Assembly (NCBI GenBank): GCA_012517405.1
Contig: JAAYVB010000008.1
Coordinates: 107,807 to 171,806, forward strand
From: Propionibacterium sp.
GTDB taxonomy: Bacteria; Actinomycetota; Actinomycetes; Propionibacteriales; Propionibacteriaceae
Direction of reading: 5' to 3'
DNA length: 64,000 bases
The notes under the pieces were generated by a model. The model did not search any database, was not told the origin of the DNA, and was given only the letters and a program-made list of their open reading frames with translations. Of this stretch, positions 17,022 to 25,650 are shown one piece after another (positions within the stretch are counted from its first letter, which is position 1; each line of letters starts with the position of its first letter). Position numbers and translations under genes: made by a program.

Positions 17022-19718
17022 TCATGGCGTGGGCAGTGTTCCGGCACCTTCCCAGCGGACATCGGAGACCGACAGATCCGGACGCCAACCCCGCCAACTG
17101 GGCGCGCGCAGCCGCCCCTGCGGGGTCAGTTCGGAGTAGGCCACCTCGCCGACCAGGGTCGGCGTGACCCAGCGTGCGTCGCGCCGGTCCGCGTCCGGGA
17201 TCCTCGCCACCGGTGGGGTCTTGCGTTCGATCCCGGCAAGCGTCCGCGCGATGTCGTCGATGTCGCCGGGGGCGATTCCCGAGCCCGCGCGCCCCAGATA
17301 GTGCAGCTCGCCGTCGGCGCCGGGCACCGCCACCAGCAGGGAACGCAGCTTGCCGTCGGGGCCGGTCCGCCAGCCGATCACGATGACAGACTGATCGGTG
17401 CGCGGTTTGATCTTGATCCATTGCTGGGAGCGGCGTCCGGGGGTGTAGATGGAGTCGAGGCGTTTGGCCAGCACACCCTCCAGCCGCTCCGCGCGGGCAT
17501 GCGCGATGGCCTCGTCCAGGCTGCCGTCGAATGCCGGCGGCACCCGGACGCGTTCGGTCGGGCTGATGGCGGTGGCGAGCAGCTCGCGGCGTGCGCGGTA
17601 TGGGGTGCGCATCAGGTGGTGCTCGGTCCCATCCAGGGTGAGCGACAAGATGTCGAAGAGCATCAAGGTGACCGGGGCCTGATCGGCCAGCCGCGGTGCG
17701 ACCCGCGGGTCTGCCTTCATCCGGGGCTGCAGCAGCGAGAAATCGGGTCGTCCCCGAGGGTCGAGCGCGACGATCTCGCCGTCCAGGATCGCGGCTTGGG
17801 CGCCGAGATCGTCGGCGAGTTCGCCCAGCTCGGGATAGAGGTCGGTGATGTCGTTGCCGTTGCGTGAGACCAGCCGGACGCGGCCGCCGGCGACCGCGCA
17901 GATCGCGCGTACCCCGTCCCACTTCATCTCCAGCGCCCACTGTTGCGGGTCGTGCAGGTCGGACGGTGAACCGAGGCTGGCCAGCATGGGGGCCGGGAGC
18001 CGGTCGGGAGGCGGAGGCTGCGGGGACGCGTCGGGTTGGTGGGACGAGCTGGGCTGGTTGGACGAGTCGGGCTGGTGGGGCTGCGGGGACGCGTCAGGTT
18101 GGTCGGGCGGTGCGGGCTGGTCAGGCGGTGCGGGCTGGTGGGATGTACCGGTCTCGGGGGATGAGCCGGCCTCTGGGGATGAACCGGCCTCCGGGGACGA
18201 GCCAGCATCCGGGGACGAACCGGGCTGGTCCTTCTTGAAGATCAGCAGCCAATGGGACTTCTCGCCCTGCCCCTGGGTGCGGATCAGCACGTAGCGGCGC
18301 GGAATCCCGCCCAGGCCGCCGGTCTTTCGTCCGTGCAGCACGACGATGATCTCGTCGTCGCGCCACTTCTCCACCTCGATGGTGCCGGCGTCCCAGATGG
18401 TGACCGAACCGCCGCCGTACTGGCCCTTCGGGATGATCCCCTCGAAGCTGCCGTATTCGAGGGGGTGGTCTTCGGTCTGCACGGCCAGCCGGTGATCGTC
18501 GGGGGCCAGTGGCGGCCCCTTCGGCACCGCCCACGACACCAGCACGCCGTCGCGTTCCAGGCGGAAATCCCAGTGCAGGCGGTGCGCATGATGCTCTTGG
18601 ATGACGAAGGTCGGGGCACCGCTGGCCGTTGCCGCGGCGCTCTTCTGGTCCGTCGAGCTGCTGCTGTCTGCCGGGCCGCCCTTCTGATCCGCCGGGCTGC
18701 TCGTATCGCCCGCCCGCCTGTCCTCGCCCTCACCAGGCTCGGCCGGTACTGGCTCCGGGGTGGCGTCGGCGTCGCGCTTCTCGCGGTAGCGGGTCAGCTT
18801 GTCGGTGCTGCCGGGAGCCTGATCGAACACCCAGCCCTGATCCGCGATCGGATCGATGCCGGCGGCGACCCGTTCCAGCACCTCCCGGTAGTCGAGCTGG
18901 GCCAGGTTCGGCTGCTCGAGTTCGTCCCAGGTGCGGGGCGCGGCCACCGTCGGGTGCATGCGACCGCGCAGCGAGTAGGGACAGATCGTCGTCTTCGCGC
19001 CATTGTTCTGCGACCAGTCGATCAGCACCCGCCCCTCGCGCAGAGTCTTCCGCTGGGTCGCCACGACCAGGTTCGGCATGGTCTCCTCGAGCGACAAGGC
19101 GAGCTGCTTGGCCACCGCCGAGGCCTCCTCGGTGGTCGTCCGGCCGTCCAGCGGGGCATAGAGATGAATGCCCTTCGAGCCGGAGGTGACCGGTACAGCG
19201 TCCAGCTTCATGCCCTGGAAGATCTCGCGGATCGCCTGGGCTACCTCGACGCACTGCGGCAGCCCGGCCTCGGGGCCGGGGTCGAGGTCGATGACCATGC
19301 GATCCGGGTTGCGCGGCGCGCCGTCGTCGCCGAAGCGCCACTGCGGCACATGGATCTCCAGGGCGGCCAGCTGCGCGAACCAGGCCAGCACCGCCGCGTT
19401 GTTGGCCAGCGGATAGACGTTCGTGCGCTCCTTGTGGACGATCTGACCGGTCGGCACCCAGCCGGGGGCGCCGTCCTCGATGTCCTTGCGGAAGAAGACC
19501 TGTCCGGGCTTGTCAGGGGTGCCGACCCCGTCCACCCACCGCTTGCGGGTGGCCGGCCGCCAGGCCGCCTGCGGTACCAGCACCGAGGCGATCTTGAGGT
19601 AGTAGTCGATGACCTCGCCCTTGGTGGTGCCCGTCTGCGGGTACATGACCTTGTCGAGGTTGGACACGGCGAGCGTCACTTCGCCGACCTGGATGGTCTG
19701 GGTCTTCTTGGCTGCCAT
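17022..19718 (-). CDS. ligD: Multifunctional ATP-dependent DNA ligase LigD (Pol-PE-ligase)
   Basis: An 898-residue non-homologous end-joining enzyme with three domains in the mycobacterial order. (1) AEP-type polymerase, about residues 10-310, with metal-binding D144/D146 in VIDLDPGPEAG. (2) 3'-phosphoesterase, about 370-490, with HHAHRLHWDFRLERDG. (3) ATP-dependent ligase, about 580-898, with nucleotidyl lysine K599 in ALEMKWDGVRA. Between PE and ligase lies an unusually long Pro/Ser/Gln-rich linker of about 80 residues containing repeats. GAGGAGG precedes the start. No Ku gene, its usual partner, is seen in the window; it may lie elsewhere in the genome. Confidence 0.95.
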   Translation of the reverse strand: MAAKKTQTIQVGEVTLAVSNLDKVMYPQTGTTKGEVIDYYLKIASVLVPQAAWRPATRKRWVDGVGTPDKPGQVFFRKDIEDGAPGWVPTGQIVHKERTNVYPLANNAAVLAWFAQLAALEIHVPQWRFGDDGAPRNPDRMVIDLDPGPEAGLPQCVEVAQAIREIFQGMKLDAVPVTSGSKGIHLYAPLDGRTTTEEASAVAKQLALSLEETMPNLVVATQRKTLREGRVLIDWSQNNGAKTTICPYSLRGRMHPTVAAPRTWDELEQPNLAQLDYREVLERVAAGIDPIADQGWVFDQAPGSTDKLTRYREKRDADATPEPVPAEPGEGEDRRAGDTSSPADQKGGPADSSSSTDQKSAAATASGAPTFVIQEHHAHRLHWDFRLERDGVLVSWAVPKGPPLAPDDHRLAVQTEDHPLEYGSFEGIIPKGQYGGGSVTIWDAGTIEVEKWRDDEIIVVLHGRKTGGLGGIPRRYVLIRTQGQGEKSHWLLIFKKDQPGSSPDAGSSPEAGSSPEAGSSPETGTSHQPAPPDQPAPPDQPDASPQPHQPDSSNQPSSSHQPDASPQPPPPDRLPAPMLASLGSPSDLHDPQQWALEMKWDGVRAICAVAGGRVRLVSRNGNDITDLYPELGELADDLGAQAAILDGEIVALDPRGRPDFSLLQPRMKADPRVAPRLADQAPVTLMLFDILSLTLDGTEHHLMRTPYRARRELLATAISPTERVRVPPAFDGSLDEAIAHARAERLEGVLAKRLDSIYTPGRRSQQWIKIKPRTDQSVIVIGWRTGPDGKLRSLLVAVPGADGELHYLGRAGSGIAPGDIDDIARTLAGIERKTPPVARIPDADRRDARWVTPTLVGEVAYSELTPQGRLRAPSWRGWRPDLSVSDVRWEGAGTLPTP
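18153..18224. repeat. Four tandem 18-bp repeats inside ligD linker
   Basis: Four consecutive 18-bp units (18153, 18171, 18189, 18207; consensus CTCTGGGGATGAACCGGC) encode the hexapeptide SSPEAG four times on the minus strand. They are followed towards the ligase domain by further imperfect repeats (PAPPDQ twice; QPDASPQP-like several times, to about 18000). Being a multiple of three, copy-number change would keep the frame and only alter linker length. Confidence 0.85.
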
Positions 19719-19853
19719 CAGTCCTCCTCGTCCGGCGGCGGATGCCTATGCCCGCGGAAGTCTTGCGTCCACCCTAGTCATCAACAGGTCGTGTCGCGCT
19801 TGGCCGGGCGCCACGGCGGCCGGGCTGGTCTCACCGGCAGCCGACGATTGTGC

Positions 19854-21653
19854 CTAGTAGCGCGGCTTCCGGTAGGGACGCTTGCCCCGGGCCGGGTCGG
19901 CCTGACGCGGGCCCCGGCCACCCCGGTTGGTGCCCTTGTTGTGGTTCTGCGCGAAGCGGTCCGGCTTGATCTCGATGTACTTGCCGGCGATCTGGGTATC
20001 GCGCAGCCGGTCGAGCACCGAGCGGTCGAGATCGGCGGGCAGCTCGACGATCGAGAAGTCCGGACGAATCGTGATCGCGCCGAAGTCCTCGCGGTTCAGT
20101 CCGCCCTCGTTTGCCAGCGCACCGACGATCTGGCCGGGGCTGACCCGCTGGTGATGACCGACCTCGATGCGGTAAGGGGCGTAGTCACCGCGCGAACGAT
20201 GGTCGCGCGAGCGGTCGTCGGAGCCACGTCCGCGGGAACGGTCGTCGTCGCGGTCGTCGCGCTGCTTGCGGTCACGGCCGGCCGGCCGGGCCAGCGGATC
20301 GTTGGCAGGATCGAGCAGCAGCGGCGTCTCGCCCTGAGCCACCACCGCCAGCGCCGCGGCCACATCGGCCTCCGGCACGTCGTTGTGGCGCATGTAGTGG
20401 GCGATGATGTCGCGGAAGGCCTCGATCCGCGAGGTCTCCGCCAGCGCAGTGGTGATGGCGTCGTCGAAACGGGCCAGCCGGGTGCTGTTGACGTCCTCGG
20501 TGGTGGGCAGCTGCATCTGCTCGGGCTGCTGACGGGTGGCCCGCTCGATGTGCTTGAGCAGGTAGCGCTCGCGCGGGGTGATGAAGCTGATCGCGTCCCC
20601 ACTGCGCCCGGCGCGGCCGGTGCGTCCGATGCGGTGCACATACGACTCGGTGTCGGTGGGGATGTCGAAGTTGATGACATGGCTGATCCGGTCCACATCC
20701 AGGCCACGAGCCGCGACATCGGTGGCGACGAGGATGTCGAGGGTGCCGTCCTTGAGCTGGCCGATCGTCCGCTCTCGCATGGCCTGCGGGATGTCGCCGT
20801 TGATCGCCGCCGCGGAATAGCCGCGGGCTCGCAGCTTCTCGGCCAGCGTCTCGGTCTCGTTCTTCGTCCGGACGAACACGATGACGCCGTCGAACTCTTC
20901 GACCTCGAGGATGCGGGTGAGAGCGTCGACCTTCTGCGCATAGGAGACGACCAGATAACGCTGCTTGATATTGGTGGCGGTAGACGTCTTCGACTTGATC
21001 ATGATCTCTTGCGGATCATGCAGATACTTCTGAGCCAGCCTGCGGATCTGCGCCGGGATCGTCGCTGAGAACAGCGCGGTCTGCTTGTCGTCCGGCGTCT
21101 TCGCGAGAATCGTCTCGACGTCGTCGACGAAGCCCATCTGCAGCATCTCGTCGGCCTCGTCGAGCACCATGTGCGTCAACTGCGACAGGTCGAGGGTGCC
21201 CTTCTCGAGGTGGTCCATGATGCGTCCGGGGGTGCCGACGACGATGTGGACGCCGCGGCGCAGCGCTGACAGCTGGACGCCGTAGCCCTGCCCGCCGTAG
21301 ACGGGCAGCACCCGCACACCCTGCATCTTGGCCGCGTACGACTCGAAGGCCTCGCAGACCTGCAGCGCGAGTTCGCGGGTCGGGGCGAGCACCAGTGCCT
21401 GCGGCGACTTCTGGTTCATGTCGAGGTGTTCGAGGATCGGCAGCGCGAAGGCGGCGGTTTTGCCGGTGCCGGTCTGCGCCTGGCCGACGACATCGCGTCC
21501 GGCCAACAGCGGGGGAATGGTCGCCACCTGAATGGGCGAGGGGGTCTCATAGCCGAGGTCTCGGATCGCTGCGAGCACAGGCCCGGTGATGCCGAGCTCC
21601 TCGAATGAAGGGGTCGTATCGACGTCGGGCGTGGTGTTCTCGTCTTGGGTCAC
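19854..21653 (-). CDS. deaD: DEAD-box ATP-dependent RNA helicase with C-terminal DbpA-like RNA-binding domain
   Basis: A 599-residue helicase with all superfamily-2 motifs: Q motif (FEELGITGPVLAAIRDLGYE TPSPIQ, split here), I AQTGTGKT, Ia PTRELALQ, II DEAD in MVLDEADEML, III SAT, and VI HRIGRTGRAGRSG. After the core comes an Arg/Asp-rich segment (DRKQRDDRDDDRSRGRGSDD), then a DbpA/CsdA-type RNA-binding domain (YRIEVGHHQRVSPGQIVGAL to YIEIKPDRF) and a basic RGG-like tail. The layout matches CsdA/DeaD proteins that help ribosome assembly and cold-shock mRNA unfolding. It stands alone, divergent from the ArsR operon. Confidence 0.93.
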   Translation of the reverse strand: MTQDENTTPDVDTTPSFEELGITGPVLAAIRDLGYETPSPIQVATIPPLLAGRDVVGQAQTGTGKTAAFALPILEHLDMNQKSPQALVLAPTRELALQVCEAFESYAAKMQGVRVLPVYGGQGYGVQLSALRRGVHIVVGTPGRIMDHLEKGTLDLSQLTHMVLDEADEMLQMGFVDDVETILAKTPDDKQTALFSATIPAQIRRLAQKYLHDPQEIMIKSKTSTATNIKQRYLVVSYAQKVDALTRILEVEEFDGVIVFVRTKNETETLAEKLRARGYSAAAINGDIPQAMRERTIGQLKDGTLDILVATDVAARGLDVDRISHVINFDIPTDTESYVHRIGRTGRAGRSGDAISFITPRERYLLKHIERATRQQPEQMQLPTTEDVNSTRLARFDDAITTALAETSRIEAFRDIIAHYMRHNDVPEADVAAALAVVAQGETPLLLDPANDPLARPAGRDRKQRDDRDDDRSRGRGSDDRSRDHRSRGDYAPYRIEVGHHQRVSPGQIVGALANEGGLNREDFGAITIRPDFSIVELPADLDRSVLDRLRDTQIAGKYIEIKPDRFAQNHNKGTNRGGRGPRQADPARGKRPYRKPRY

Positions 21654-21770
21654 TTCCCAAATCTACCGCCCCGAGCATGATAGCCGTGTATCGGACCGAT
21701 GAGAGCGCACGGATCGAAGGTGTGGCCGGGCCAGTCGCCGGGTCTTGAATCTGACCCCATCCGGCGTAAA

Positions 21771-21790
21771 GTACAACCAAATGGTTGTAC
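21771..21790. promoter_or_regulatory. Palindromic operator overlapping the arsR start codon
   Basis: GTACAACCA-AA-TGGTTGTAC is a perfect 9-bp inverted repeat with a 2-bp centre. Its right half begins at the ATG of the ArsR-family gene, so a bound dimer would block translation initiation or transcription start. The size and position fit autoregulation by the ArsR protein. The symmetry is seen directly; the binding is inferred. Confidence 0.7.
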
Positions 21791-22134
21791 ATGTTGAGTT
21801 GAGCGAAACCGAGATGGACCGCCTCTTCCACGCGCTGTCGGCGTCGACGAGGCGGGATATCCTGCGCCGCACGATGACCAAGGAGATCACAGTGTCCGAG
21901 CTGGCGCGTGAGTACGACATGTCGTTCTCCGCGGTGCAGAAGCACATCTCCGTGCTTGAAGAGGCTCAACTCATCGTCAAGCGGGCGGCCGGGCGCGAAC
22001 GCCTCGTCCGGGCCGACCCACAACGGATCGCCCAAGCCCGGGTGCTCCTAGCACAGTACGAAGACCTCTGGAGAGCACGCGTCGACCGGCTCGATGCGCT
22101 GCTCGCAGAATCGGTCGAACCGACAACTCCGTAA
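21781..22134 (+). CDS. ArsR-family winged-helix regulator
   Basis: A regulator of about 117 residues: a helix-turn-helix with ELSETEMDRLFHALSASTRR, ITVSELAREYDMSFSAVQKH as turn and recognition helix, and a wing after EAQLIVKRAAGRERLV. It lacks the Cys-rich metal-sensing motif of true arsenic sensors, as is usual for ArsR proteins linked to SRPBCC partners. The ATG at 21781 is chosen because the coding pattern and family N-terminus begin there; the frame extends 12 codons upstream. It sits 9 bp before the SRPBCC gene, an established ArsR-AHSA1 operon type, and overlaps a 20-bp palindrome. Confidence 0.87.
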   Translation: MVVHVELSETEMDRLFHALSASTRRDILRRTMTKEITVSELAREYDMSFSAVQKHISVLEEAQLIVKRAAGRERLVRADPQRIAQARVLLAQYEDLWRARVDRLDALLAESVEPTTP

Positions 22135-22143
22135 GGAGCCGAC

Positions 22144-23121
22144 ATGCCAGTCACCGACGTCATCACCAGTCCAGAAGACCTCACCATCCGTGTCATCGCA
22201 GACTTCGCCCATCCGGTCGATCGGGTGTGGGCCGCCTACTCCGACCCGCGCCAGCTCGAGCGCTTCTGGGGGCCGCCGAGTTGGCCCGCGACGTTCACCG
22301 AATGGGACCACACCGTGGGTGGTCATGCGCAGTACCACATGACCAGCCCGCAGGGCGAGAAGGCGTACGGCAGCTGGGAGTTCTTGGAGATCGACCCGAA
22401 GAACCGTTTCGTGGTGCTCGATTCCTTCGCGGACGAGCACGGCAATACAGTCGAGGATCTCCCCGCGATGCGGGCAGAGTTCGTCTTCGAACCGACCGAG
22501 CAGGGCAGCCGGCTCACCACGGTGTCGTCGTTCACCTCACTCGAGGCACTCGAACAGGTGCTGTCGATGGGTGTGGTCGAAGGTCTTACCCTCGCCATGG
22601 GCCAGATCGACGCGGTGTTGGAAGGCCTGCGCGCCTACGCCCAGGGCAAGGGCACCCGCACCGAACTGCTGAGCGACACCCACGTGCGCATCACCAGGCT
22701 GATGGACGGATCGCGCGAGCTCGTCTGGCGCGCCCACAACGATCCCGAACTCATCAGGAAGTGGATGCTCGGACCCGATGGCTGGGAGATGACCACCTGC
22801 GAGGTGGCCACTGCCGTCGGCGAGACTTTCCATTACGCATGGGCGCCGGTCGGGGACGTCGAGGGCCAGCCCTTCGGCTTCGAGGGCGAACTGCTGTTCG
22901 TGGACGAGCCGTCCCGCGCGGTGACCACCGAGCGAATGGCCGGCACGCCCGGTCCGCAGACGATCAATGACCTCAACCTGTTCGAAGAGGACGGCGCGAC
23001 GCTGATCACCACGGTCATCGAATATCCCAGCCTCGAGGTCAGGGACATGATCCTCGGCACCGGAATGGCCGAGGGCATGGAGATGTCCTACGCGAGGTTG
23101 GAGGAGCTCCTATCCGCCTGA
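22144..23121 (+). CDS. Tandem SRPBCC (AHSA1/START-like) domain protein
   Basis: A 325-residue soluble protein with two copies of the AHSA1-type SRPBCC fold (about residues 8-160 and 172-322). Each copy shows the domain signature: DFAHPVDRVWAAYSDPRQLE with RFWGPP in the first, and THVRITRLMDGSRELVWRAH with IRKWMLGPDGW in the second. Such helix-grip domains bind hydrophobic small molecules in a deep cavity. Single-domain proteins are usual; fusion of two is less common. It is co-transcribed with the ArsR regulator (9-bp gap, AAGGAG ribosome-binding site), which may sense the same ligand. The biological role is unknown. Confidence 0.85.
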   Translation: MPVTDVITSPEDLTIRVIADFAHPVDRVWAAYSDPRQLERFWGPPSWPATFTEWDHTVGGHAQYHMTSPQGEKAYGSWEFLEIDPKNRFVVLDSFADEHGNTVEDLPAMRAEFVFEPTEQGSRLTTVSSFTSLEALEQVLSMGVVEGLTLAMGQIDAVLEGLRAYAQGKGTRTELLSDTHVRITRLMDGSRELVWRAHNDPELIRKWMLGPDGWEMTTCEVATAVGETFHYAWAPVGDVEGQPFGFEGELLFVDEPSRAVTTERMAGTPGPQTINDLNLFEEDGATLITTVIEYPSLEVRDMILGTGMAEGMEMSYARLEELLSA

Positions 23122-23151
23122 GCACCGTGGCCCCGGGGTGCGCCCGCCGTC

Positions 23152-23216
23152 CGCTCGCCATAGGGCAGAACGCTCCCGTTCCAATGGAAGCGAACTGCTT
23201 TGTGGTGGGCGCTCGG
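23152..23216. repeat. Family C palindromic intergenic element, copy 1
   Basis: An imperfect inverted repeat beginning CGCTCGCCATAGGGCAG and ending TGGGCGCTCGG. The first 28 bases match the minus strand of the element at 35042-35090 closely (CGCTCGCC-R-TA-R-GGCAG-WW-CGCT-Y-C-Y-GT). It lies between the SRPBCC gene stop and the chdC start. Confidence 0.55.
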
Positions 23217-23265
23217 AGGATGGGCGGCCACTAGTCTGGGTGCCACCTCGATTCGGAAGGGCACC

Positions 23266-23970
23266 ATGACCGAACTCAATCCCGCCGGCATCAGCGCCGA
23301 GCAGCTGAACCAGACGATCGCCTACACGCAGTACGCCGTCTACACCCGTCATGGCGGCGCCGGAGCCGACGCGGCCGATCCTCAGACCCAGCTGGATCGC
23401 TGGGTCGAGAAGTGGACGGGCAGAGGTGTCACCGTCCGTGGGCTGTACGACGCGAGCGGTTTCAAGGCGGACTCGGACGTCATCGTGTGGACCCACTGCC
23501 CGGACATGGCCACCCTGCAGGCGGCCCATGTCGCCTTCCGTCGTTTGCCCGCGGCCGGTGCGCTGACCCTGGCGTGGAGCGCCGTGGGCGTCCACCGGGA
23601 GGCCGAGTTCGCCAAGAGCCACGGCCCGGCGTTCATGTACGGCAAGCAGCCGCGAACCTGGCTCACGGTCTACCCGTTCGTCCGCTCGTACGAGTGGTAC
23701 CTGCTGCCGGACGATCAGCGCCGCGAGATGCTGCTTGAGCACGGCAAGAAGGGCCGCCAGTATCCGCAGGTCAACGCCAACACCGTCGCGGCCTTCGCGC
23801 TCGGCGACTATGAATGGCTGCTCGCCTTCGAGGCCGATGAGCTCACCGATCTGGTCGACATGATGCGCGACCTGCGCTACACCGAGGCCCGTCGGCACGT
23901 CCGCGAGGAACTGCCCTTCTACACCGGACGCCGGATCACCACGGCGCAGCTTGCGGTGCTATTGGCCTGA
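23266..23970 (+). CDS. chdC: Coproheme decarboxylase (ChdC/HemQ)
   Basis: A 234-residue chlorite-dismutase-fold protein of the actinobacterial ChdC group, which converts iron-coproporphyrin III to heme b using peroxide in the coproporphyrin-dependent pathway. Diagnostic segments are QLNQTIAYTQYAVY near the N-terminus, YPFVRSYEWYLLP (with the candidate catalytic Tyr), the mobile loop around QRREMLLEHGKKGRQYPQV, and the C-terminal DLRYTEARRHVREELPFYTG segment typical of the family. ATG 23266 follows GGAAGGG; an upstream in-frame extension overlaps the repeat element and is not credible. Other heme genes are not adjacent. Confidence 0.93.
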   Translation: MTELNPAGISAEQLNQTIAYTQYAVYTRHGGAGADAADPQTQLDRWVEKWTGRGVTVRGLYDASGFKADSDVIVWTHCPDMATLQAAHVAFRRLPAAGALTLAWSAVGVHREAEFAKSHGPAFMYGKQPRTWLTVYPFVRSYEWYLLPDDQRREMLLEHGKKGRQYPQVNANTVAAFALGDYEWLLAFEADELTDLVDMMRDLRYTEARRHVREELPFYTGRRITTAQLAVLLA

Positions 23971-23979
23971 ACTCCCTGA

Positions 23980-24819
23980 TCAGCGAACCACCGGCGCGGA
24001 GCTCAGCCCGAGCCGGTCGAATGCGTCCACCAAGCCGTGCTCGGCCGGACCGGGAATGATGAACTGGGCGTGGTCGAGCAGTGCCTTCGGGGCCCCCTCG
24101 ACCACGACACCGATGCCCGCGTACGCGACCATCTCGACATCGTTGTAGCCGTCGCCGATGGCGACGATCTCAGATCGCGGGGTCCCCAGGTACTCGGCGA
24201 CCCGGGCCATGCCGGCCGATTTGTCGACGCCGCGCAGGTAGATCTCTCCGGCGCCGCCGCTCATGCCCTGCACCGAGATCTGGATGGCGGAGACGGCCGG
24301 TCCGATCAATTCGGCCAACTCGCCGACGGTCGGACCCGAGGACTCCACTACGACCGCCTTCCCGAATGAGCAGCCGCTGAGATCGTCGGCGGTGTGCACC
24401 GCCGACATCAGCTCATAGGACTCATCGTCCGGATCTGTCGACCAGACCTTTCCGCTGAATGCCTCGCGCACGCGATCGGCGGCGTCCGGCAGGCAGTAGA
24501 CCGCTTCCGGAGCCTCCAGAATGAAGGTGGTGTGGTGCTCGGTGAGCAGCGCGACGGTCCGGGAGGCGACATCCGCCGGAAACCGGGTGTCGATCAATAC
24601 GTGACCGTTGATCTCGACATAGCCGCCCGCCGCGCAGACCAAGCCGTCGAAAAGCGAATCCCGCAGAAGTTTCGGCACCAGCGACTTGGGGCGTCCGGTG
24701 CACAAGAGCACATGGTGACCGTTGGCTCGGATCTCTTGGATGGCCTCGATGTGGGCGGCGGGCACCTGCCCGTGATCGGCCAGGGTTCCGTCGAAGTCGA
24801 TAAAGACAGTTTTAGTCAT
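23980..24819 (-). CDS. HAD-superfamily hydrolase, Cof type
   Basis: A 279-residue HAD phosphatase of class IIB. Motif I is FIDFDGTLADHG, motif II the CTGRPKS segment, and motif III/IV is IVAIGDGYNDVEMVAYAGIG. A C2-type cap lies between residues 80 and 195. Substrates of this group are typically sugar phosphates, FMN or pyridoxal phosphate; the specificity here is unreadable. It is convergent with chdC (9 bp between stops) and has no operon partner. Confidence 0.87.
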   Translation of the reverse strand: MTKTVFIDFDGTLADHGQVPAAHIEAIQEIRANGHHVLLCTGRPKSLVPKLLRDSLFDGLVCAAGGYVEINGHVLIDTRFPADVASRTVALLTEHHTTFILEAPEAVYCLPDAADRVREAFSGKVWSTDPDDESYELMSAVHTADDLSGCSFGKAVVVESSGPTVGELAELIGPAVSAIQISVQGMSGGAGEIYLRGVDKSAGMARVAEYLGTPRSEIVAIGDGYNDVEMVAYAGIGVVVEGAPKALLDHAQFIIPGPAEHGLVDAFDRLGLSSAPVVR

Positions 24820-24862
24820 CGCCTTTGACGCTACCAGGTGGCCCGCTGCCGCAGCTGAAGTC

Positions 24863-25255
24863 TCAGCGCGGCGCGACGACCGTGATGCCGTGACTGCGCG
24901 CGGCGCCGGCCATCCGCTCGTCGTAGCTGACGATCCCGTCGAGGTCGTCGCCGAGTTCGAGCGCGGACGCCAGGTGCACCGCGTCCAGAGTCCGCAGGAT
25001 AGTGGGATCGACCAGCCCGGCAGACTCGAAGACCGGGGTGACCACCTTCGTCAGGGTGATCGAGTCGAGCACCGCCCTGGCCTGCTCGAGGCGATCGGGC
25101 AGCACCCGGCGGACGACTCGCAGCAACTCGGTGCGGGCCAGATCCGAGGACACCAGGCTCGGATGCTCAGCTGCGATCCAGGAGCGCAGAGCCGCAGTCT
25201 CGGGCTTGGCGACGACAAGCTTCACCAGAGCCGAGGTGTCGATGTAGTAAGCCAC
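24863..25255 (-). CDS. vapC: PIN-domain ribonuclease toxin (VapC-like)
   Basis: A 130-residue PIN domain with the acidic residues expected for metal-dependent RNA cleavage: Asp in YYIDTSALVKL, Glu in DLARTELLRVV, Asp in LRTLDAVHLASAL and the later acidic pair in YDERM. The length is normal for VapC toxins. Only three bases separate it from the upstream antitoxin gene on the same strand, a standard toxin-antitoxin layout with the antitoxin first. Confidence 0.9.
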   Translation of the reverse strand: MAYYIDTSALVKLVVAKPETAALRSWIAAEHPSLVSSDLARTELLRVVRRVLPDRLEQARAVLDSITLTKVVTPVFESAGLVDPTILRTLDAVHLASALELGDDLDGIVSYDERMAGAARSHGITVVAPR

Positions 25256-25258
25256 CGG

Positions 25259-25531
25259 TCAGTACCTCTCCGCATTGCGCATGCCGGCCAGTTCGGACGC
25301 CAGGTCCGGGCCCGGGGCCGGGTCCGGCAGATTGCTGATGTCCGATCTAGGTGGCCGAGCCTGCCCGCTGTCGAGCATGCCCTGTAGTGGGGACGACGGA
25401 ATCGGCGTGATCAGGGCGACCGGTCGTCCACGGTCGGTGATGGTGATGGTCTGGCCGGCTGCCGCGTCAGCGACGACAGCGGAGGCGTTCTGCTTCAGTG
25501 CACGAATCCCAACCTCGCTCATGTGCGTCAT
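25259..25531 (-). CDS. Phd/YefM-type antitoxin of the PIN toxin
   Basis: A 90-residue protein with the Phd/YefM N-terminal DNA-binding fold (SEVGIRALKQNASAVVADAA, then ITITDRGRPVALITPI) and a Pro/Asp-rich, probably disordered C-terminal toxin-neutralising tail ending in GMRNAERY. A second ATG at codon 4 is an equally possible start (25522). Pairing of Phd-fold antitoxins with PIN toxins is well established. It should repress its own promoter in the 119 bp separating it from the divergent OpuC-type operon. Confidence 0.87.
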   Translation of the reverse strand: MTHMSEVGIRALKQNASAVVADAAAGQTITITDRGRPVALITPIPSSPLQGMLDSGQARPPRSDISNLPDPAPGPDLASELAGMRNAERY

Positions 25532-25650
25532 TGTAGCTCATTGGGCTGGTTCGGGTGGGCGCGGCGATGCCCGGATACACTGGCCGAAACACGCTCAGCT
25601 TGAGGAGGCAGGCAGCAGAACGCCGCATTAGTAGGTACCAGGGGGTCAAT

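Noticed and set aside
18252..21068. Very long plus-strand open frame (938 codons) across ligD and the helicase gene
   Set aside because: It is antisense to two clearly coding genes with complete motifs; its translation is His/Arg/Leu-rich with no recognisable domain, as expected from high-GC third-position bias.
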